Shown here: piece after piece, positions 1 through 8,381 of the stretch
How positions within the stretch are numbered: the first letter of the stretch is position 1
Layout: every line of letters starts with the position of its first letter
NCBI GenBank assembly: GCA_963707575.1
Contig: OY970171.1
Location: 558,001-622,000, forward strand
Length of the DNA stretch: 64,000 nt
Origin: Gaiellasilicea sp963707575
GTDB lineage: Bacteria; Actinomycetota; Thermoleophilia; Gaiellales; Gaiellaceae
Direction of reading: 5' to 3'
Notes under the pieces: model-generated
What the model was told of the DNA's origin: nothing
Seen by the model: the letters and a program-made list of their open reading frames with translations, nothing else
Database searches by the model: none
Position numbers and translations under genes: made by a program

Positions 1-479
1 AGGGTTTCGACGGCACCTGGGTCGCCCATCCGGATCTCGTCCCGCTGGCCACCGAGATCTTCGACCGCGTGCTCGGCGAGCAGCCGAACCAGGTCGCGCG
101 CCAGCGGGACGATGTCTCCGCCTCGGCCGCAGCCCTGCTCGACGTCGCCTCCACACCGGGCGAGATCACCGAGGACGGCCTGCGCAACAACATCTCCGTC
201 GGCATCCAGTACCTCGGGGCCTGGCTCCAGGGCTCGGGCGCGGTCGCGATCTTCAACCTGATGGAGGACGCGGCCACCTCCGAGATCTCGCGCTCGCAGG
301 TGTGGCAATGGCTCCACCACGGCAAGGTCGAGCGCTCCGACGTCGAGCGCGTGCTCGCCGAGGAGGCCGCCGAGCTCGACGAGAGCTACGACGAGGCCCG
401 CACGCTCTTCGAGCAGGTCGCTCTCGGAGAGGAGTTCGTCGAGTTCCTGACGCTGCCGGCGTATGAGCGCCTCGACTGA
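1..479 (+). CDS. aceB: Malate synthase, C-terminal part
   Basis: Partial gene cut by the left edge of the window; the reading frame is in phase at base 3 and ends at a TGA. Malate synthase condenses glyoxylate with acetyl-CoA to malate in the glyoxylate shunt. The stretch NLMEDAATSEISRSQVWQW is the conserved C-terminal segment of the malate synthase A family, preceded by GIQYLGAWLQGSG. About 158 residues are visible of a family length near 530. It converges on the LuxR-type gene with a 10-bp gap. Whether isocitrate lyase is adjacent cannot be seen. Confidence 0.93.
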   Translation, partial: GFDGTWVAHPDLVPLATEIFDRVLGEQPNQVARQRDDVSASAAALLDVASTPGEITEDGLRNNISVGIQYLGAWLQGSGAVAIFNLMEDAATSEISRSQVWQWLHHGKVERSDVERVLAEEAAELDESYDEARTLFEQVALGEEFVEFLTLPAYERLD

Positions 480-489
480 CGCCTCTCGC

Positions 490-1545
490 TCAGTTGGTCG
501 AAGCGGCGAGCTTGGCCAGGAGCTCGCGGCGGCTGTGGCTGCCGGTCTTCTCGAACACCGACTTGAGGTGATCCTGAACGGTGTGAGGGGAGATGACGAG
601 ACGTTCGGCGACCGCGCGCGTATCGCGTCCGCCGACGAGCAGAGCGACCACCTGACGCTCTCGCCTGGAAAGCGCGCAGGAGCGGCTGAGGAGGTCGAAC
701 GTCTCGCTCGCAATTGCAGCCCGGAGCGTGACCGCGATCTCCGCGTTGCGGTCGCCCTCGAGGGACGAAGCCTCGACCATCACCCACCGGCCGTCTACCG
801 TCCGTAGGAGCGCATGCGCTCGCGCCGCCGTTCCCAGACGCGCGAGAGTCGCCGCCGGATACACCACGGATGGGAGCATCCCCCAGGTGGCGAAGAGCCC
901 GGCCGACGGCAGGGCGTCGATCCAGGCACGAGCTCCCGCTGTCGAGCTGACGAGCTTCAGGTCTCGGTCGAGCACGAGCACACCGGGTGGGCTGGGCTCG
1001 ACGACGATGCCATTGCTCGCGTCCATGACGCTGCGACGCAGCGCAGCGGCCAAACCGGGGCCTATCTCGGCGAGGAGGTCGAGGTCGCGCTGCTCGAACG
1101 GTCGATCGGCCACGTCTCGGTAGGCCTCGATCCAGCCCCAGCATCCGAGCGAGTCGCGGCACGCGACCGTGGCGACATCGCCGATCCCCACCGGCCGCAT
1201 GACCTCGTCCCAGCGCGGCGAGCGCGCGAGATCGCCGCCGGTTTCGGCATCCAGGCTCCCGGCCGACTTGGCTCGGCGACCGAGGACATGCTTGGCCGCG
1301 AAGTCGTTGCCCGAATACTCCAGCTCCAGCGAGCGAGGGACTCCAGGGCCGAAGTCGTGCTCGGCCAGGCCGCTGAGGGGCAGCAGCGTCTCGGGATCAG
1401 CGAGCGGCCAGCACCAGCGATCGAAGCCGATCACGCGCTGAAGCTCGACAACCGCTTCGCGCCGCATCGAATCGCGGTCGATTCCGGACTCGCTCAGTTT
1501 TTCGAGCCGCGTCCGGCAGCGGGCCTGCTCCCGGTCGGTGGCCAC
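490..1545 (-). CDS. LuxR-family transcriptional regulator with N-terminal sensor region
   Basis: A 351-residue regulator. The last 60 residues form a LuxR/GerE helix-turn-helix (LSRRERQVVALLVGG, then SPHTVQDHLKSVFEKTG), which binds DNA. The first 270 residues resemble GAF/PAS-type sensing regions of stand-alone LuxR proteins (GWIEAYRDVADRPFEQRDLDLL around residue 150). No receiver domain is present, so it probably responds to a ligand rather than phosphorylation; the ligand is unknown. The GTG start is supported by a TATGCT box 6 nt upstream. No obvious target gene is adjacent, although the secreted protein at 1675 is divergent. Confidence 0.85.
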   Translation of the reverse strand: MATDREQARCRTRLEKLSESGIDRDSMRREAVVELQRVIGFDRWCWPLADPETLLPLSGLAEHDFGPGVPRSLELEYSGNDFAAKHVLGRRAKSAGSLDAETGGDLARSPRWDEVMRPVGIGDVATVACRDSLGCWGWIEAYRDVADRPFEQRDLDLLAEIGPGLAAALRRSVMDASNGIVVEPSPPGVLVLDRDLKLVSSTAGARAWIDALPSAGLFATWGMLPSVVYPAATLARLGTAARAHALLRTVDGRWVMVEASSLEGDRNAEIAVTLRAAIASETFDLLSRSCALSRRERQVVALLVGGRDTRAVAERLVISPHTVQDHLKSVFEKTGSHSRRELLAKLAASTN

Positions 1546-1551
1546 GCATCG

Positions 1552-1557
1552 AGCATA
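1552..1557 (-). promoter_or_regulatory. -10 box TATGCT, leaderless
   Basis: TATGCT lies 6 nt before the GTG of the LuxR-type gene, so transcription would start at or beside the start codon. Confidence 0.55.
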
Positions 1558-1674
1558 TGCCTGTGACGATCCGCACGAAAGCCCCCAGCTTTCTGGGATT
1601 GTGCCTCGGCACGCCGTCTAGCACCGTTCGAGGCGGGGCCGCAGCACGCGGCTCCGTCACGAAAGGAACGGTTC

Positions 1675-2196
1675 ATGGATGTGCGCAAACTCCTTCGGAC
1701 GAGGACTCGCGTCTCAGCAGCGCTGGCAACAGCCGGCGCTCTGGCCATCGCGGGCACGGCGGTAGTCGGGGCAGCTCCCGCAAGCGGCTCGGGCCCACCA
1801 CGCGACTCACAGAAGGCAGAGCAGCTTCGCGAGATCGAACGAACACGGATGCAGGCGCTCGTCGAGGCGGACATGGCGGTTGCGGGCCCGCTCCACGCGG
1901 ACGACTTCCAGCTGATTCCGCCCCCCGGGTTCCCGCTGTCCCGCGAGGAGTACCTCGGTGCCGTTGCTGCGGGCGACATCGACTACCTGGCGTTCGAGCC
2001 CATCTCCGAGATCGAGGTCCGGATCTACGGCCGAGCAGCGGTTATGCGTTACCAGTCCCACCTCGACATCGTGGTCTCCGGGCTGGGACGATTCACGCAC
2101 GAGGCCTGGCACACGTATCTCTACGAGAAGCGCCATGGGCGCTGGCAAGCCGTCTGGGAACAAGCGACTGCGATCGGCGGATTTCCTCCGGGGTAG
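1675..2196 (+). CDS. Secreted NTF2-like (DUF4440-type) protein
   Basis: A 173-residue exported protein. Residues 1-35 look like a signal peptide: basic RKLLRTRTR, then an Ala/Gly-rich hydrophobic core ending near AAPAS. The rest fits the NTF2/SnoaL fold of DUF4440: an N-terminal helix LREIERTRMQALVEADM, then HADDFQLIPP, and a late strand pair ending in HGRWQAVWEQATAI. Members bind small ligands or act as lyases, but no catalytic assignment is possible. The ATG is preceded by a purine-rich GAAAGGAA ribosome site. It converges with the lipoprotein gene across a strong hairpin. Confidence 0.75.
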   Translation: MDVRKLLRTRTRVSAALATAGALAIAGTAVVGAAPASGSGPPRDSQKAEQLREIERTRMQALVEADMAVAGPLHADDFQLIPPPGFPLSREEYLGAVAAGDIDYLAFEPISEIEVRIYGRAAVMRYQSHLDIVVSGLGRFTHEAWHTYLYEKRHGRWQAVWEQATAIGGFPPG

Positions 2197-2213
2197 TCCG
2201 TCGACAAGACGCG

Positions 2214-2244
2214 ACTGGGAGCGCCGCGCGCCCGCGCTCCCAGT
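2214..2244. terminator. Bidirectional terminator hairpin
   Basis: ACTGGGAGCG and CGCTCCCAGT form a perfect 10-bp stem around an 11-nt loop, placed between two convergent genes (stops at 2196 and 2283). There is no T-run, as is common in high-GC actinobacteria. Confidence 0.75.
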
Positions 2245-2282
2245 GCCGGCTCCGACGTCCCTCGGCTGGTCGGTGCCTCGGG

Positions 2283-2903
2283 TCAGTCGCCGGCGACGAA
2301 GAACTGCCAGTCGCCGTCGGCGGTGATCGCCGTGCGGTAGCCGAGGTAGCCGGTGCCGCCGGCGCGCATCCCGTCGATCTCCTCCTGCGTGTAGAGGCCC
2401 GCGTCGACGAGCGCCTGCCAGGCCTCGTCGGTCGGCGCCTCGTTGTACGCGTTCGGCCAGGCGTAGGAGCCCGACTCGTTGCGGGTGTAGGGCAGGGTCA
2501 GGATCGTGGCGAGGACGCGCATCGGCTCGTCGGTCCCGTTCTCCTCGAGCTCGCGCCAATGCCCTGCGGCCGAGTCAGCTTCGACGCCGAAGCTGTAGGT
2601 GAAGCCCTCACCTTCCTCCAGGGCGATCTGCTCGAGCGTCTCGTAGTCGCAGGCCAGGGCGGCGCCGAAGATGCGCTCGCGCACGTCGGCGACGGGCTGC
2701 GGCAGCTCCTGGTCGGGCAGGGTCAGGCGCAGGCCCGCCGCCGAGCACTCGACCCCGGGCTCGGCGGGCTCCTCGGCCTCGACGGTCTCCGTCTCGGTAA
2801 CGGTCACCGTCTCCGGCACCGGCTCCGCGGTGCTCTCGGAGTCGCCACCACAGCCGGCGAGCGCCAGGAGCAGGACGAGGACGAGCGCGAGTAGACCCCT
2901 CAT
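2283..2903 (-). CDS. Hypothetical lipoprotein
   Basis: A 206-residue protein with a lipoprotein signal peptide (MRGLLALVLVLLLALAGCGG; lipobox LAGC, lipidated Cys at residue 18). A Thr/Glu/Val-rich linker follows (residues 25-48), then a globular domain of about 150 residues containing one more Cys pair (ECSA, ALACDYE). The fold resembles small extracytoplasmic domains of unknown function and no enzyme motif is visible. A strong AAGGAGG ribosome site precedes the ATG, unlike the leaderless neighbours. Confidence 0.7.
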   Translation of the reverse strand: MRGLLALVLVLLLALAGCGGDSESTAEPVPETVTVTETETVEAEEPAEPGVECSAAGLRLTLPDQELPQPVADVRERIFGAALACDYETLEQIALEEGEGFTYSFGVEADSAAGHWRELEENGTDEPMRVLATILTLPYTRNESGSYAWPNAYNEAPTDEAWQALVDAGLYTQEEIDGMRAGGTGYLGYRTAITADGDWQFFVAGD

Positions 2904-2940
2904 GCAACCTCCTTCTACCAGCCGGCCCGCGTCTCCTGCC

Positions 2941-3420
2941 CTACACGTGGATGGGGCCCTGCGCGACGGCTTCCTCCGCCGGCTCCTCGGCCCGCACGAG
3001 CACGACGCGGACGACCGATCCGACGCCCTCGAGCTCGGCGGGCTCGACCCACGCCCCGAACGGCGAGACGAGCTCTCCGTTCACAAGCAGCTCGCCGCGC
3101 AGCACGCAGCCGATGCCGGGCCCGGCCGCGCGGGCGATCGTGCCGCGCTCGCACCGCATCACGTAGTCGGCCCAGGGGTCGAGCTCGACGTGCGCGGAGA
3201 GCTTCGCGTCGTCGACCGACCATTCGGTCAGCTCCCAGCGCAGCACGGTCGCCCCGTCGTTCCCGGCTGCCACGACCGCCTCGTCCGAGCCGAAGGCGGC
3301 GTTGCCGGCGTGGAGGCCGGCGAGCTCGCCCGAGGCGACGTAGACGATCCGTCCCCCGCCCGGCAGCCGGAGCTGCTCCCCGGGGCCGAGCAGGTCCTCG
3401 TACAGCGAGAGCGAGGTCAC
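2941..3420 (-). CDS. Cupin-like hypothetical protein
   Basis: A 159-residue acidic, beta-rich protein (SLYEDLLGPGEQLRLPGGGRI at the N-terminus, then repeated short strands to VVRVVLVRAEE). It reads like a double-stranded beta-helix protein, possibly a cupin fold, but has no His cluster for metal binding. The GTG start at 3420 was chosen over longer options because a TATTCT box lies 6 nt upstream; the upstream extension is Arg/Pro/Ser-rich and looks non-coding. It is divergent from the beta-propeller gene. Confidence 0.6.
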   Translation of the reverse strand: MTSLSLYEDLLGPGEQLRLPGGGRIVYVASGELAGLHAGNAAFGSDEAVVAAGNDGATVLRWELTEWSVDDAKLSAHVELDPWADYVMRCERGTIARAAGPGIGCVLRGELLVNGELVSPFGAWVEPAELEGVGSVVRVVLVRAEEPAEEAVAQGPIHV

Positions 3421-3426
3421 GCGGGG

Positions 3427-3432
3427 AGAATA
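3427..3432 (-). promoter_or_regulatory. -10 box TATTCT, leaderless
   Basis: TATTCT lies 6 nt upstream of the GTG at 3420 in the divergent intergenic region. Confidence 0.55.
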
Positions 3433-3441
3433 GTGCCGCGA

Positions 3442-3471
3442 GTGACATTCGCCTGGGTTGTGACGTATAAC
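3442..3471 (+). promoter_or_regulatory. Sigma70-like promoter of the beta-propeller gene
   Basis: A -35 like GTGACA (3442-3447), an 18-nt spacer and TATAAC (3466-3471). The predicted start of transcription falls at the ATG at 3479, so the mRNA would be leaderless. Confidence 0.6.
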
Positions 3472-3478
3472 GGGTGTG

Positions 3479-5431
3479 ATGCCCCTTCGACGCCTACGCG
3501 TCCTCGCAGCGCTCGGCCTGCTCATGCTCGCCACGCTGGCCGGCGCGGTCGGCTCGGAGGCCGAAGGCGCGCGGACGGGCCCGACCGCCTCGGCCAAGGC
3601 CGGTCGCCTGCTGGCCTTCGGCTCGTGCGCCGACCTGCTGACCCACGCGAAGTCGCAGGCGTCGCGCCTCGTCGGGCCATGGGGGCTCGGCGGGGGCGTG
3701 GTCACGGACGTGATCGGCGTGCCGAGCGCGCCGGTCGCTACACGAACGGCCGCGCCGCAGGAGGGCGTCGACTACTCCGGCACGAACGTCCAGGAGGAGG
3801 GCGTCGACGAGCCCGACCTCGTGAAGACCGACGGGACGACGCTCTACGCCGTGGCCAACGGCAGGCTGAACGCCGTCGACGTCGCCACCGGCGCGCCGCG
3901 CCTGCTCGACACGCTGAAGCTCGACACGGCTTCCTGGAGCCACGAGCTGCTCCTGCACGGCGAGCGCCTGCTCGTCCTCTCGCGCGGCGGTTTCTGGGCC
4001 GAGCCGCTCCCGGGCCTCGCCGCGCGCGCGATGCCGTACTCGCGCGCCGAGTCTCGGCTGATCGAAGTGGACGTCTCGAATCCCCGCGCGCTACGGATCG
4101 TCCGCACGCTGACGCTCGACGGCGCGTACGTCGCCGCGCGACTCGTCGGCGGCAGCGTCCGCATCGTCTCCTCGTCGCCCCTCCCGGGCGACCTGCCGTT
4201 CGAGCCGCCGAAGAGCACGACCAAGGAGGGCCTCGCCGAAGCGACGGAGCACAACCGAGCGGTCGTGCGGTCGTCCCGCCTCTCGACCTGGCTGCCCTCC
4301 TATCGCGTCTCGCGGCCGCGCGCGGGCGCCGGAAAGACGCGCCCACTCGTCCAGTGCCGCCACGTGCGCCGGCCGGCAGCGTTCTCCGGGCTCGGCATGC
4401 TGACCGTGCTGACGGTCGACCTGGCCAAGGGGCTCGAGCCGGTGCACTCGGTCGCAGTCCTCACCGACGCGCGAATCGTCTACGCCTCGCCGGAGAGCCT
4501 CTACGTCGCGACCGAGCGCTGGGCCGACCGCCCGGACCCGGACCGGCCGACGAGGGCGGAGGAGGGCGTCACGACCGCCATTCACTCGTTCGACATCTCC
4601 AGCCCCGCGCGAACGCTGTATCGCGGCAGCGGCCGCGTGGCCGGCTTCCTGCTCAGCCAGTGGTCGCTCTCGGAGCACCGCGGCGTCTTGCGGGTCGTGA
4701 GCACCGAGAGCCCCGCCTGGTGGAGCGGCGGGCGCGGTGAGAGCGAGTCGTTCCTGACGACGCTGCGCCTGCGGGACGGCGCCCTCACTCAGGCCGGCCG
4801 GATCGGTGGGCTCGGCAAGGGCGAGCGGGTCTACGCCGTGCGCTTCGTCGGTGACGTGGGCTATGTCGTCACGTTCAGACAGATCGATCCGCTCTACACG
4901 CTCGATCTCGCCGTCCCGGAGCAGCCGCGCGTCCTCGGGGAGCTGAAGATCCCCGGCTACTCGGCGTACCTGCACCCGATCGGCGACGACCTGCTGCTCG
5001 GGATCGGCCAGGACGCGACCGACGACGGCCGCGCCATCGGGACACAGGTCTCGATCTTCGACGTCTCTGACCTGCGCAGGCCGTCGCGGCTGCACCGGCT
5101 GACCCTCGGGCCGGGCTGGTCGGAGGCGGAGTCCGACCATCACGCCTTCCTCTTCTGGCGACGGACCGGGCTCGTCGTCGTCCCCTTCGAGCAGCGTGCG
5201 GTCGCGCTGCGGGTGGGCCGCACGACGGGTATCTCCCAGCTCGGCCGCGTCGAGCACCCTGCGGCCCGGGTCGCCTACTCGCCTGGAATCCGCCGCTCCC
5301 TCGTCGTCCGCAATGCCGTGTTGACGGTCTCCGACAGCGGCGTCAGGTCGAACAGCCTCCAGACGCTGGACGGGCTCGGCTGGGCCGCCTTCCCGGCGCC
5401 GGAGCAGCCGAAGCCCGACGACGGCGGCTAG
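3479..5431 (+). CDS. Secreted beta-propeller domain protein (PF09826-like)
   Basis: A protein of about 650 residues. Residues 1-28 form a signal peptide (MPLRRLRVLAALGLLMLATLAGA). The family hallmark DYSGTNVQEEGVDEPDLVKTDG follows near residue 95 and is typical of the archaeal/actinobacterial beta-propeller family PF09826. Repeated blades follow (SLYVATE, YLHPIGDDLLLGIGQDA, VSIFDVSDLRRPS). The protein is probably extracytoplasmic and its ligand is unknown. Start codon choice between GTG 3476 and ATG 3479 is open; spacing from the -10 box fits ATG. Confidence 0.85.
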   Translation: MPLRRLRVLAALGLLMLATLAGAVGSEAEGARTGPTASAKAGRLLAFGSCADLLTHAKSQASRLVGPWGLGGGVVTDVIGVPSAPVATRTAAPQEGVDYSGTNVQEEGVDEPDLVKTDGTTLYAVANGRLNAVDVATGAPRLLDTLKLDTASWSHELLLHGERLLVLSRGGFWAEPLPGLAARAMPYSRAESRLIEVDVSNPRALRIVRTLTLDGAYVAARLVGGSVRIVSSSPLPGDLPFEPPKSTTKEGLAEATEHNRAVVRSSRLSTWLPSYRVSRPRAGAGKTRPLVQCRHVRRPAAFSGLGMLTVLTVDLAKGLEPVHSVAVLTDARIVYASPESLYVATERWADRPDPDRPTRAEEGVTTAIHSFDISSPARTLYRGSGRVAGFLLSQWSLSEHRGVLRVVSTESPAWWSGGRGESESFLTTLRLRDGALTQAGRIGGLGKGERVYAVRFVGDVGYVVTFRQIDPLYTLDLAVPEQPRVLGELKIPGYSAYLHPIGDDLLLGIGQDATDDGRAIGTQVSIFDVSDLRRPSRLHRLTLGPGWSEAESDHHAFLFWRRTGLVVVPFEQRAVALRVGRTTGISQLGRVEHPAARVAYSPGIRRSLVVRNAVLTVSDSGVRSNSLQTLDGLGWAAFPAPEQPKPDDGG

Positions 5432-5432
5432 C

Positions 5433-6524
5433 TCAGGGCGTGACGAGCACGCGGCCGGGCGACCCCGCGAGCGAGGCCTGGAAGGCGTCGTCGGCGCGAT
5501 CGAGCGGGAAGCTCGGCCCGACGAGGCTCGCCAGCTCGAGCTCGCCCGAGCGCACGAAGTCGAGCAGCCGCGGCAGCGCCACCGCCGGGTCCTCGGAGCC
5601 GTAGATCGTCCCGGTGAGCGTCTTCTCGCGGTTCGTGAAGTCGAGCGGATCGAGGTCGAGGCGCGCGCCGGCCGCAGGGAGGCCGACGACGACCGTGCTG
5701 CCGCCGCCGCGCGTCCAGCGGAGCGCAAGCGCGGTCGTCTCGGGCGCCCCGACGGCGTCGAAGGCATAGTCGACTCCCTCGGGGTCGAACGCGCGCAGCG
5801 CCTCGCGGACGTCGTCGGGCCCGAACGCGTGCGTGGCACCGAGGCGGAGCGCCTGCTCGCGGCGCGACTCGACGGGATCGACGACGAGCACGGCGGCCGC
5901 CCCGGCGATCCGCGCGCCCTGGACGACGAACTGTCCCACACCGCCCGCACCGATCACGAGCGCCGAGAAACCCGGCTCGGGCCGGGCCGCGTTCAGCACC
6001 GCGCCGACGCCGGTGAGCGCGGCGCAGCCGAGCAGAGCCGCGTGCTCCAGCGGCACGTCTCCGGCGAGCGGCAGCGCCGCTCCCCCGGCGACGACCACGT
6101 GCTCCGCGAGTGCGCCCGTCGCCGTGCCGCGGTACACCGTCTCGCCGGCGAGCGAGAGGCCGGTGTGGCCGCCGAGCAGGGTGCCGCGGCCGATCGCCGT
6201 CGAGAGCGGGCCGCAGGCGGCGGGCCGGCCGCGCCTGCACGCTCCGCACTCCCCGCACGCCGGCGCCCACGAGAGCACAACGCGGTCTCCCTCGGAGATG
6301 CCGTCCACCTCACCGCCGACGGCCTCGACGATCCCCGTGCCCTCGTGGCCGAGCACGATCGGCGTCGGACGGTTCCACTCGCCCTTGTAGGAGTGGAGAT
6401 CGGTGCCGCAGACACCGACCGCGACCATCCGGACGAGTACCTCGTCGGGGCGCGGCTCCTCCAGGTCGAGCTCCACGACCTCCAGCCGCCCCGGCTCGCG
6501 CATCAGTGCCGCCCTTGTCTTCAT
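5433..6524 (-). CDS. Zinc-dependent alcohol dehydrogenase, MDR superfamily
   Basis: A 363-residue NAD(P)-dependent dehydrogenase. Visible features: catalytic zinc ligand region GVCGTDLHSYKGEW, the GHEGTGIVEAVG motif with His and Glu, a structural zinc loop with four Cys (CGECGACRRGRPAAC), and the Rossmann motif VIGAGGVGQFVVQGA near residue 180. It belongs to the class III-like aryl/benzyl alcohol or formaldehyde dehydrogenase branch; the substrate is unknown. Its ATG overlaps the stop of the SDR gene by 4 nt (ATGA), so the two are co-translated. Pairing with an SDR and XdhC accessory genes suggests a catabolic oxidation pathway. Confidence 0.9.
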   Translation of the reverse strand: MKTRAALMREPGRLEVVELDLEEPRPDEVLVRMVAVGVCGTDLHSYKGEWNRPTPIVLGHEGTGIVEAVGGEVDGISEGDRVVLSWAPACGECGACRRGRPAACGPLSTAIGRGTLLGGHTGLSLAGETVYRGTATGALAEHVVVAGGAALPLAGDVPLEHAALLGCAALTGVGAVLNAARPEPGFSALVIGAGGVGQFVVQGARIAGAAAVLVVDPVESRREQALRLGATHAFGPDDVREALRAFDPEGVDYAFDAVGAPETTALALRWTRGGGSTVVVGLPAAGARLDLDPLDFTNREKTLTGTIYGSEDPAVALPRLLDFVRSGELELASLVGPSFPLDRADDAFQASLAGSPGRVLVTP

Positions 6525-7234
6525 CGCATCAGCATCCCGCCGTTGACGTCGAGCGTCGCGCCGGTGATGAACCCGGCCGCGTCGGAGGCGAGGTACGCGA
6601 CCGCGGCGGCCACTTCCTCGGGCCTGCCCAGCCGCCCGACCGGGATCGTCGTCAGCATCGCCTGGAGCCGCTCCGGCTCGACGCTGGCGACCGACGGGCC
6701 GTCGATCGCCGCCGGCGCGACGGCGTTCACCGTCACCCCGGAGCCCGCCAGCTCGTGCGCCGCGTGCCGGGTGAGGGCGACGATCGCCGCCTTGGACGTG
6801 GCGTAGTGGACCCCGGTGGCCGAGGTGCTCCGCTGCCCCGCGACCGAGGCGAGGTTGACGATGCGGCCCGTCCCGCGGTCGCGCATCTGTGCCCCGACGA
6901 CCCGGCAGCCGAGGTACGTCCCGCGCAGGTTCGTCGCGAGGACGTCGTCCCACTCCTCGACGTCGATCTCCCAGAAGGAGCGGAACTCGGTGCGGGCCGC
7001 GTTGTTGACCAGCACGTCGACCTGGCCTGCGGACACGAGGAGGCGCTCCCAGGACTCGAGGCTGCGCACGTCGTGCTCGTGGGCGACCGCATTCTCGCCC
7101 AGCTCCGCCGCGAGCTGCTCGGCTCCGGCGAGGTTCACGTCCGCGAGCAGCACCCGGTCGCCGTCGGCGTGCAGCCGCCGGGCGATCGCAGTCCCGAGCC
7201 CGCGTGCAGCCCCGGTCACGACCGAGGCGCGCAA
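6521..7234 (-). CDS. Short-chain dehydrogenase/reductase (SDR)
   Basis: A 237-residue classical SDR. Motifs in order: cofactor loop TGAARGLGTAIA, NNAA near residue 78, catalytic Ser in NLASVAGQ, and the YxxxK pair in HYATSKAAIV. The C-terminal PVGRLGRPEEVAAAVAYLASD and TGATLDVNGGM are typical of FabG-like oxidoreductases. The start is TTG at 7234, three nt after the TAA of the upstream XdhC gene; no ATG/GTG would keep the beta1 strand. Substrate unknown; probably acts with the neighbouring alcohol dehydrogenase. Confidence 0.9.
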   Translation of the reverse strand: MRASVVTGAARGLGTAIARRLHADGDRVLLADVNLAGAEQLAAELGENAVAHEHDVRSLESWERLLVSAGQVDVLVNNAARTEFRSFWEIDVEEWDDVLATNLRGTYLGCRVVGAQMRDRGTGRIVNLASVAGQRSTSATGVHYATSKAAIVALTRHAAHELAGSGVTVNAVAPAAIDGPSVASVEPERLQAMLTTIPVGRLGRPEEVAAAVAYLASDAAGFITGATLDVNGGMLMR

Positions 7235-7237
7235 CGC

Positions 7238-7984
7238 TTACTCGACCTCGACGTGGATGCGCTGCTTCGACTCGCGCAGCGGGCCACCGCTGCGGTCGGC
7301 GCGGATCGCGAGCGCCTCGGCGAGAATCGAGAGCGCGGTCTCCTCGTTCGAGTCGGCGCCGATGTCGAGGCCACAAGGGCCCGAGATCCGCGGCAGCTCG
7401 TCCTCGTCGACGCCGGCTTCCAGCAGCCGCTCCCGCCGCCGTTCCTGGTTGCGCCGCGAGCCGAGGGCGCCGATGTAGAAGGCGTCGGTCGCGAGCGCCG
7501 CCTTCAGCGCGGGCACGTCGAACTTGTCGTCGTGGGTGAGCACGACCACGGCCGTGGAGTGGTCTGGCTCGACCCGCGCGAACGCCTCCTCGGGCCATTC
7601 GACCACGAGCTCGTCGGCGCTCGGGATCCGCTCAGCGGTGGCGAACTTGGCGCGCGCGTCGGCGACGATCGTCGACCAGCCCAAGAGCTTCGCCGCACGG
7701 CAGAGCGACTCGGCGGTGTCCACGGCGCCGTAGACGAGCAGCCGCGGCGGCGGCCCGTAGACCTCGCAGAAGACACGGCGGCCGTCCAGCTCGAGCAGCT
7801 TGTTGCGGCCGCCTCGGATCAGCCCGTCGGCCTGCTGGGCGAGCTCTGCGGGGCCGTCTCCGTCGCTCTCGCCGCCTTCGAGGACGAGCAGCTTCCCGCC
7901 GGCGCCGTCGCCTTCCAGCACCGTGAAGAGCACCGCACGCTCGCCCGACTCGGCGAGCCCGACCAGCCGCTCGACGAGGCTCAC
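7238..7984 (-). CDS. XdhC C-terminal (Rossmann) domain protein, separate polypeptide
   Basis: A 248-residue protein matching the XdhC_C Rossmann domain: RLLVYGAVDTAESLCRAAKLLGW, then TAVVVLTHDDKFDVPALKAAL and AFYIGALGSRRNQERRRERLLEAG, which are hallmarks of XdhC/CoxI. XdhC proteins load sulfurated molybdenum cofactor into xanthine dehydrogenase-type hydroxylases. The N-terminal XdhC domain is encoded by the preceding gene; the two overlap by 4 nt (GTGA). No molybdenum hydroxylase subunits are in the window, so the client enzyme lies elsewhere. Confidence 0.85.
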   Translation of the reverse strand: MSLVERLVGLAESGERAVLFTVLEGDGAGGKLLVLEGGESDGDGPAELAQQADGLIRGGRNKLLELDGRRVFCEVYGPPPRLLVYGAVDTAESLCRAAKLLGWSTIVADARAKFATAERIPSADELVVEWPEEAFARVEPDHSTAVVVLTHDDKFDVPALKAALATDAFYIGALGSRRNQERRRERLLEAGVDEDELPRISGPCGLDIGADSNEETALSILAEALAIRADRSGGPLRESKQRIHVEVE

Positions 7985-8292
7985 TTCAGCCGTTCGACGA
8001 AGACGTCGATCTCGCCGCCACAGGGCAGGCCGACGTTCCACGCCTCGTCGTCGGTGATCCCGTACGAGAGCAGCTTCGGCTCGCCGGTCGCGAGCACCTC
8101 GCGCGACTCCTCGTAGACGTCGTTCTCGACGCAGCCGCCCGACACGGAGCCGCAGAGCTTGCCGCTCTCGGAGATCGCCAGGCTCGAGCCGACGGGCCGG
8201 GGCGCGGAGCGGCGCGTCGCGACCACCGTCGCGACGACGACCTGCTCGCCCTCGTGCCGCCAGGCCTCGATCTCGGGGAGGATCTCCTTCAC
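7981..8292 (-). CDS. XdhC/CoxI N-terminal domain protein
   Basis: A 103-residue protein carrying only the XdhC N-terminal domain (PF02625-like): GEQVVVATVVATRRSAPRPVGS, then GKLCGSVSGGCVENDVYEE with the conserved Cys, and a C-terminal GLPCGGEIDVFVE. Together with the next gene it makes a split XdhC. The GTG start at 8292 is supported by TAGTCT 7 nt upstream. It is the first gene of a four-gene operon ending with the alcohol dehydrogenase. Confidence 0.87.
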   Translation of the reverse strand: MKEILPEIEAWRHEGEQVVVATVVATRRSAPRPVGSSLAISESGKLCGSVSGGCVENDVYEESREVLATGEPKLLSYGITDDEAWNVGLPCGGEIDVFVERLK

Positions 8293-8299
8293 GGCGCAA

Positions 8300-8305
8300 A
8301 GACTA
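8300..8305 (-). promoter_or_regulatory. -10 box TAGTCT of the xdhC operon, leaderless
   Basis: TAGTCT lies 7 nt upstream of the GTG at 8292. Confidence 0.55.
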
Positions 8306-8327
8306 TCGCGAGAGAACCGTCCGCCGT

Positions 8328-8333
8328 TAGCCT
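8328..8333 (+). promoter_or_regulatory. -10 box TAGCCT upstream of the structured region
   Basis: TAGCCT on the plus strand, divergent from the xdhC promoter, predicts a transcript starting near 8340. A GTG sits exactly 6 nt downstream and opens a 61-codon Arg-rich frame to 8525; this frame may be spurious. Confidence 0.4.
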
Positions 8334-8381
8334 GCCTGCGTGACACGTGTGACTCAACCTCAGAGGCCCGCGCGTTCCTCG

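Noticed and set aside
2671..4740. 689-codon plus-strand frame overlapping the lipoprotein and beta-propeller genes
   Set aside because: Arg/Pro/Ala-rich composition without motifs; both overlapping genes have clear family signatures in other frames.
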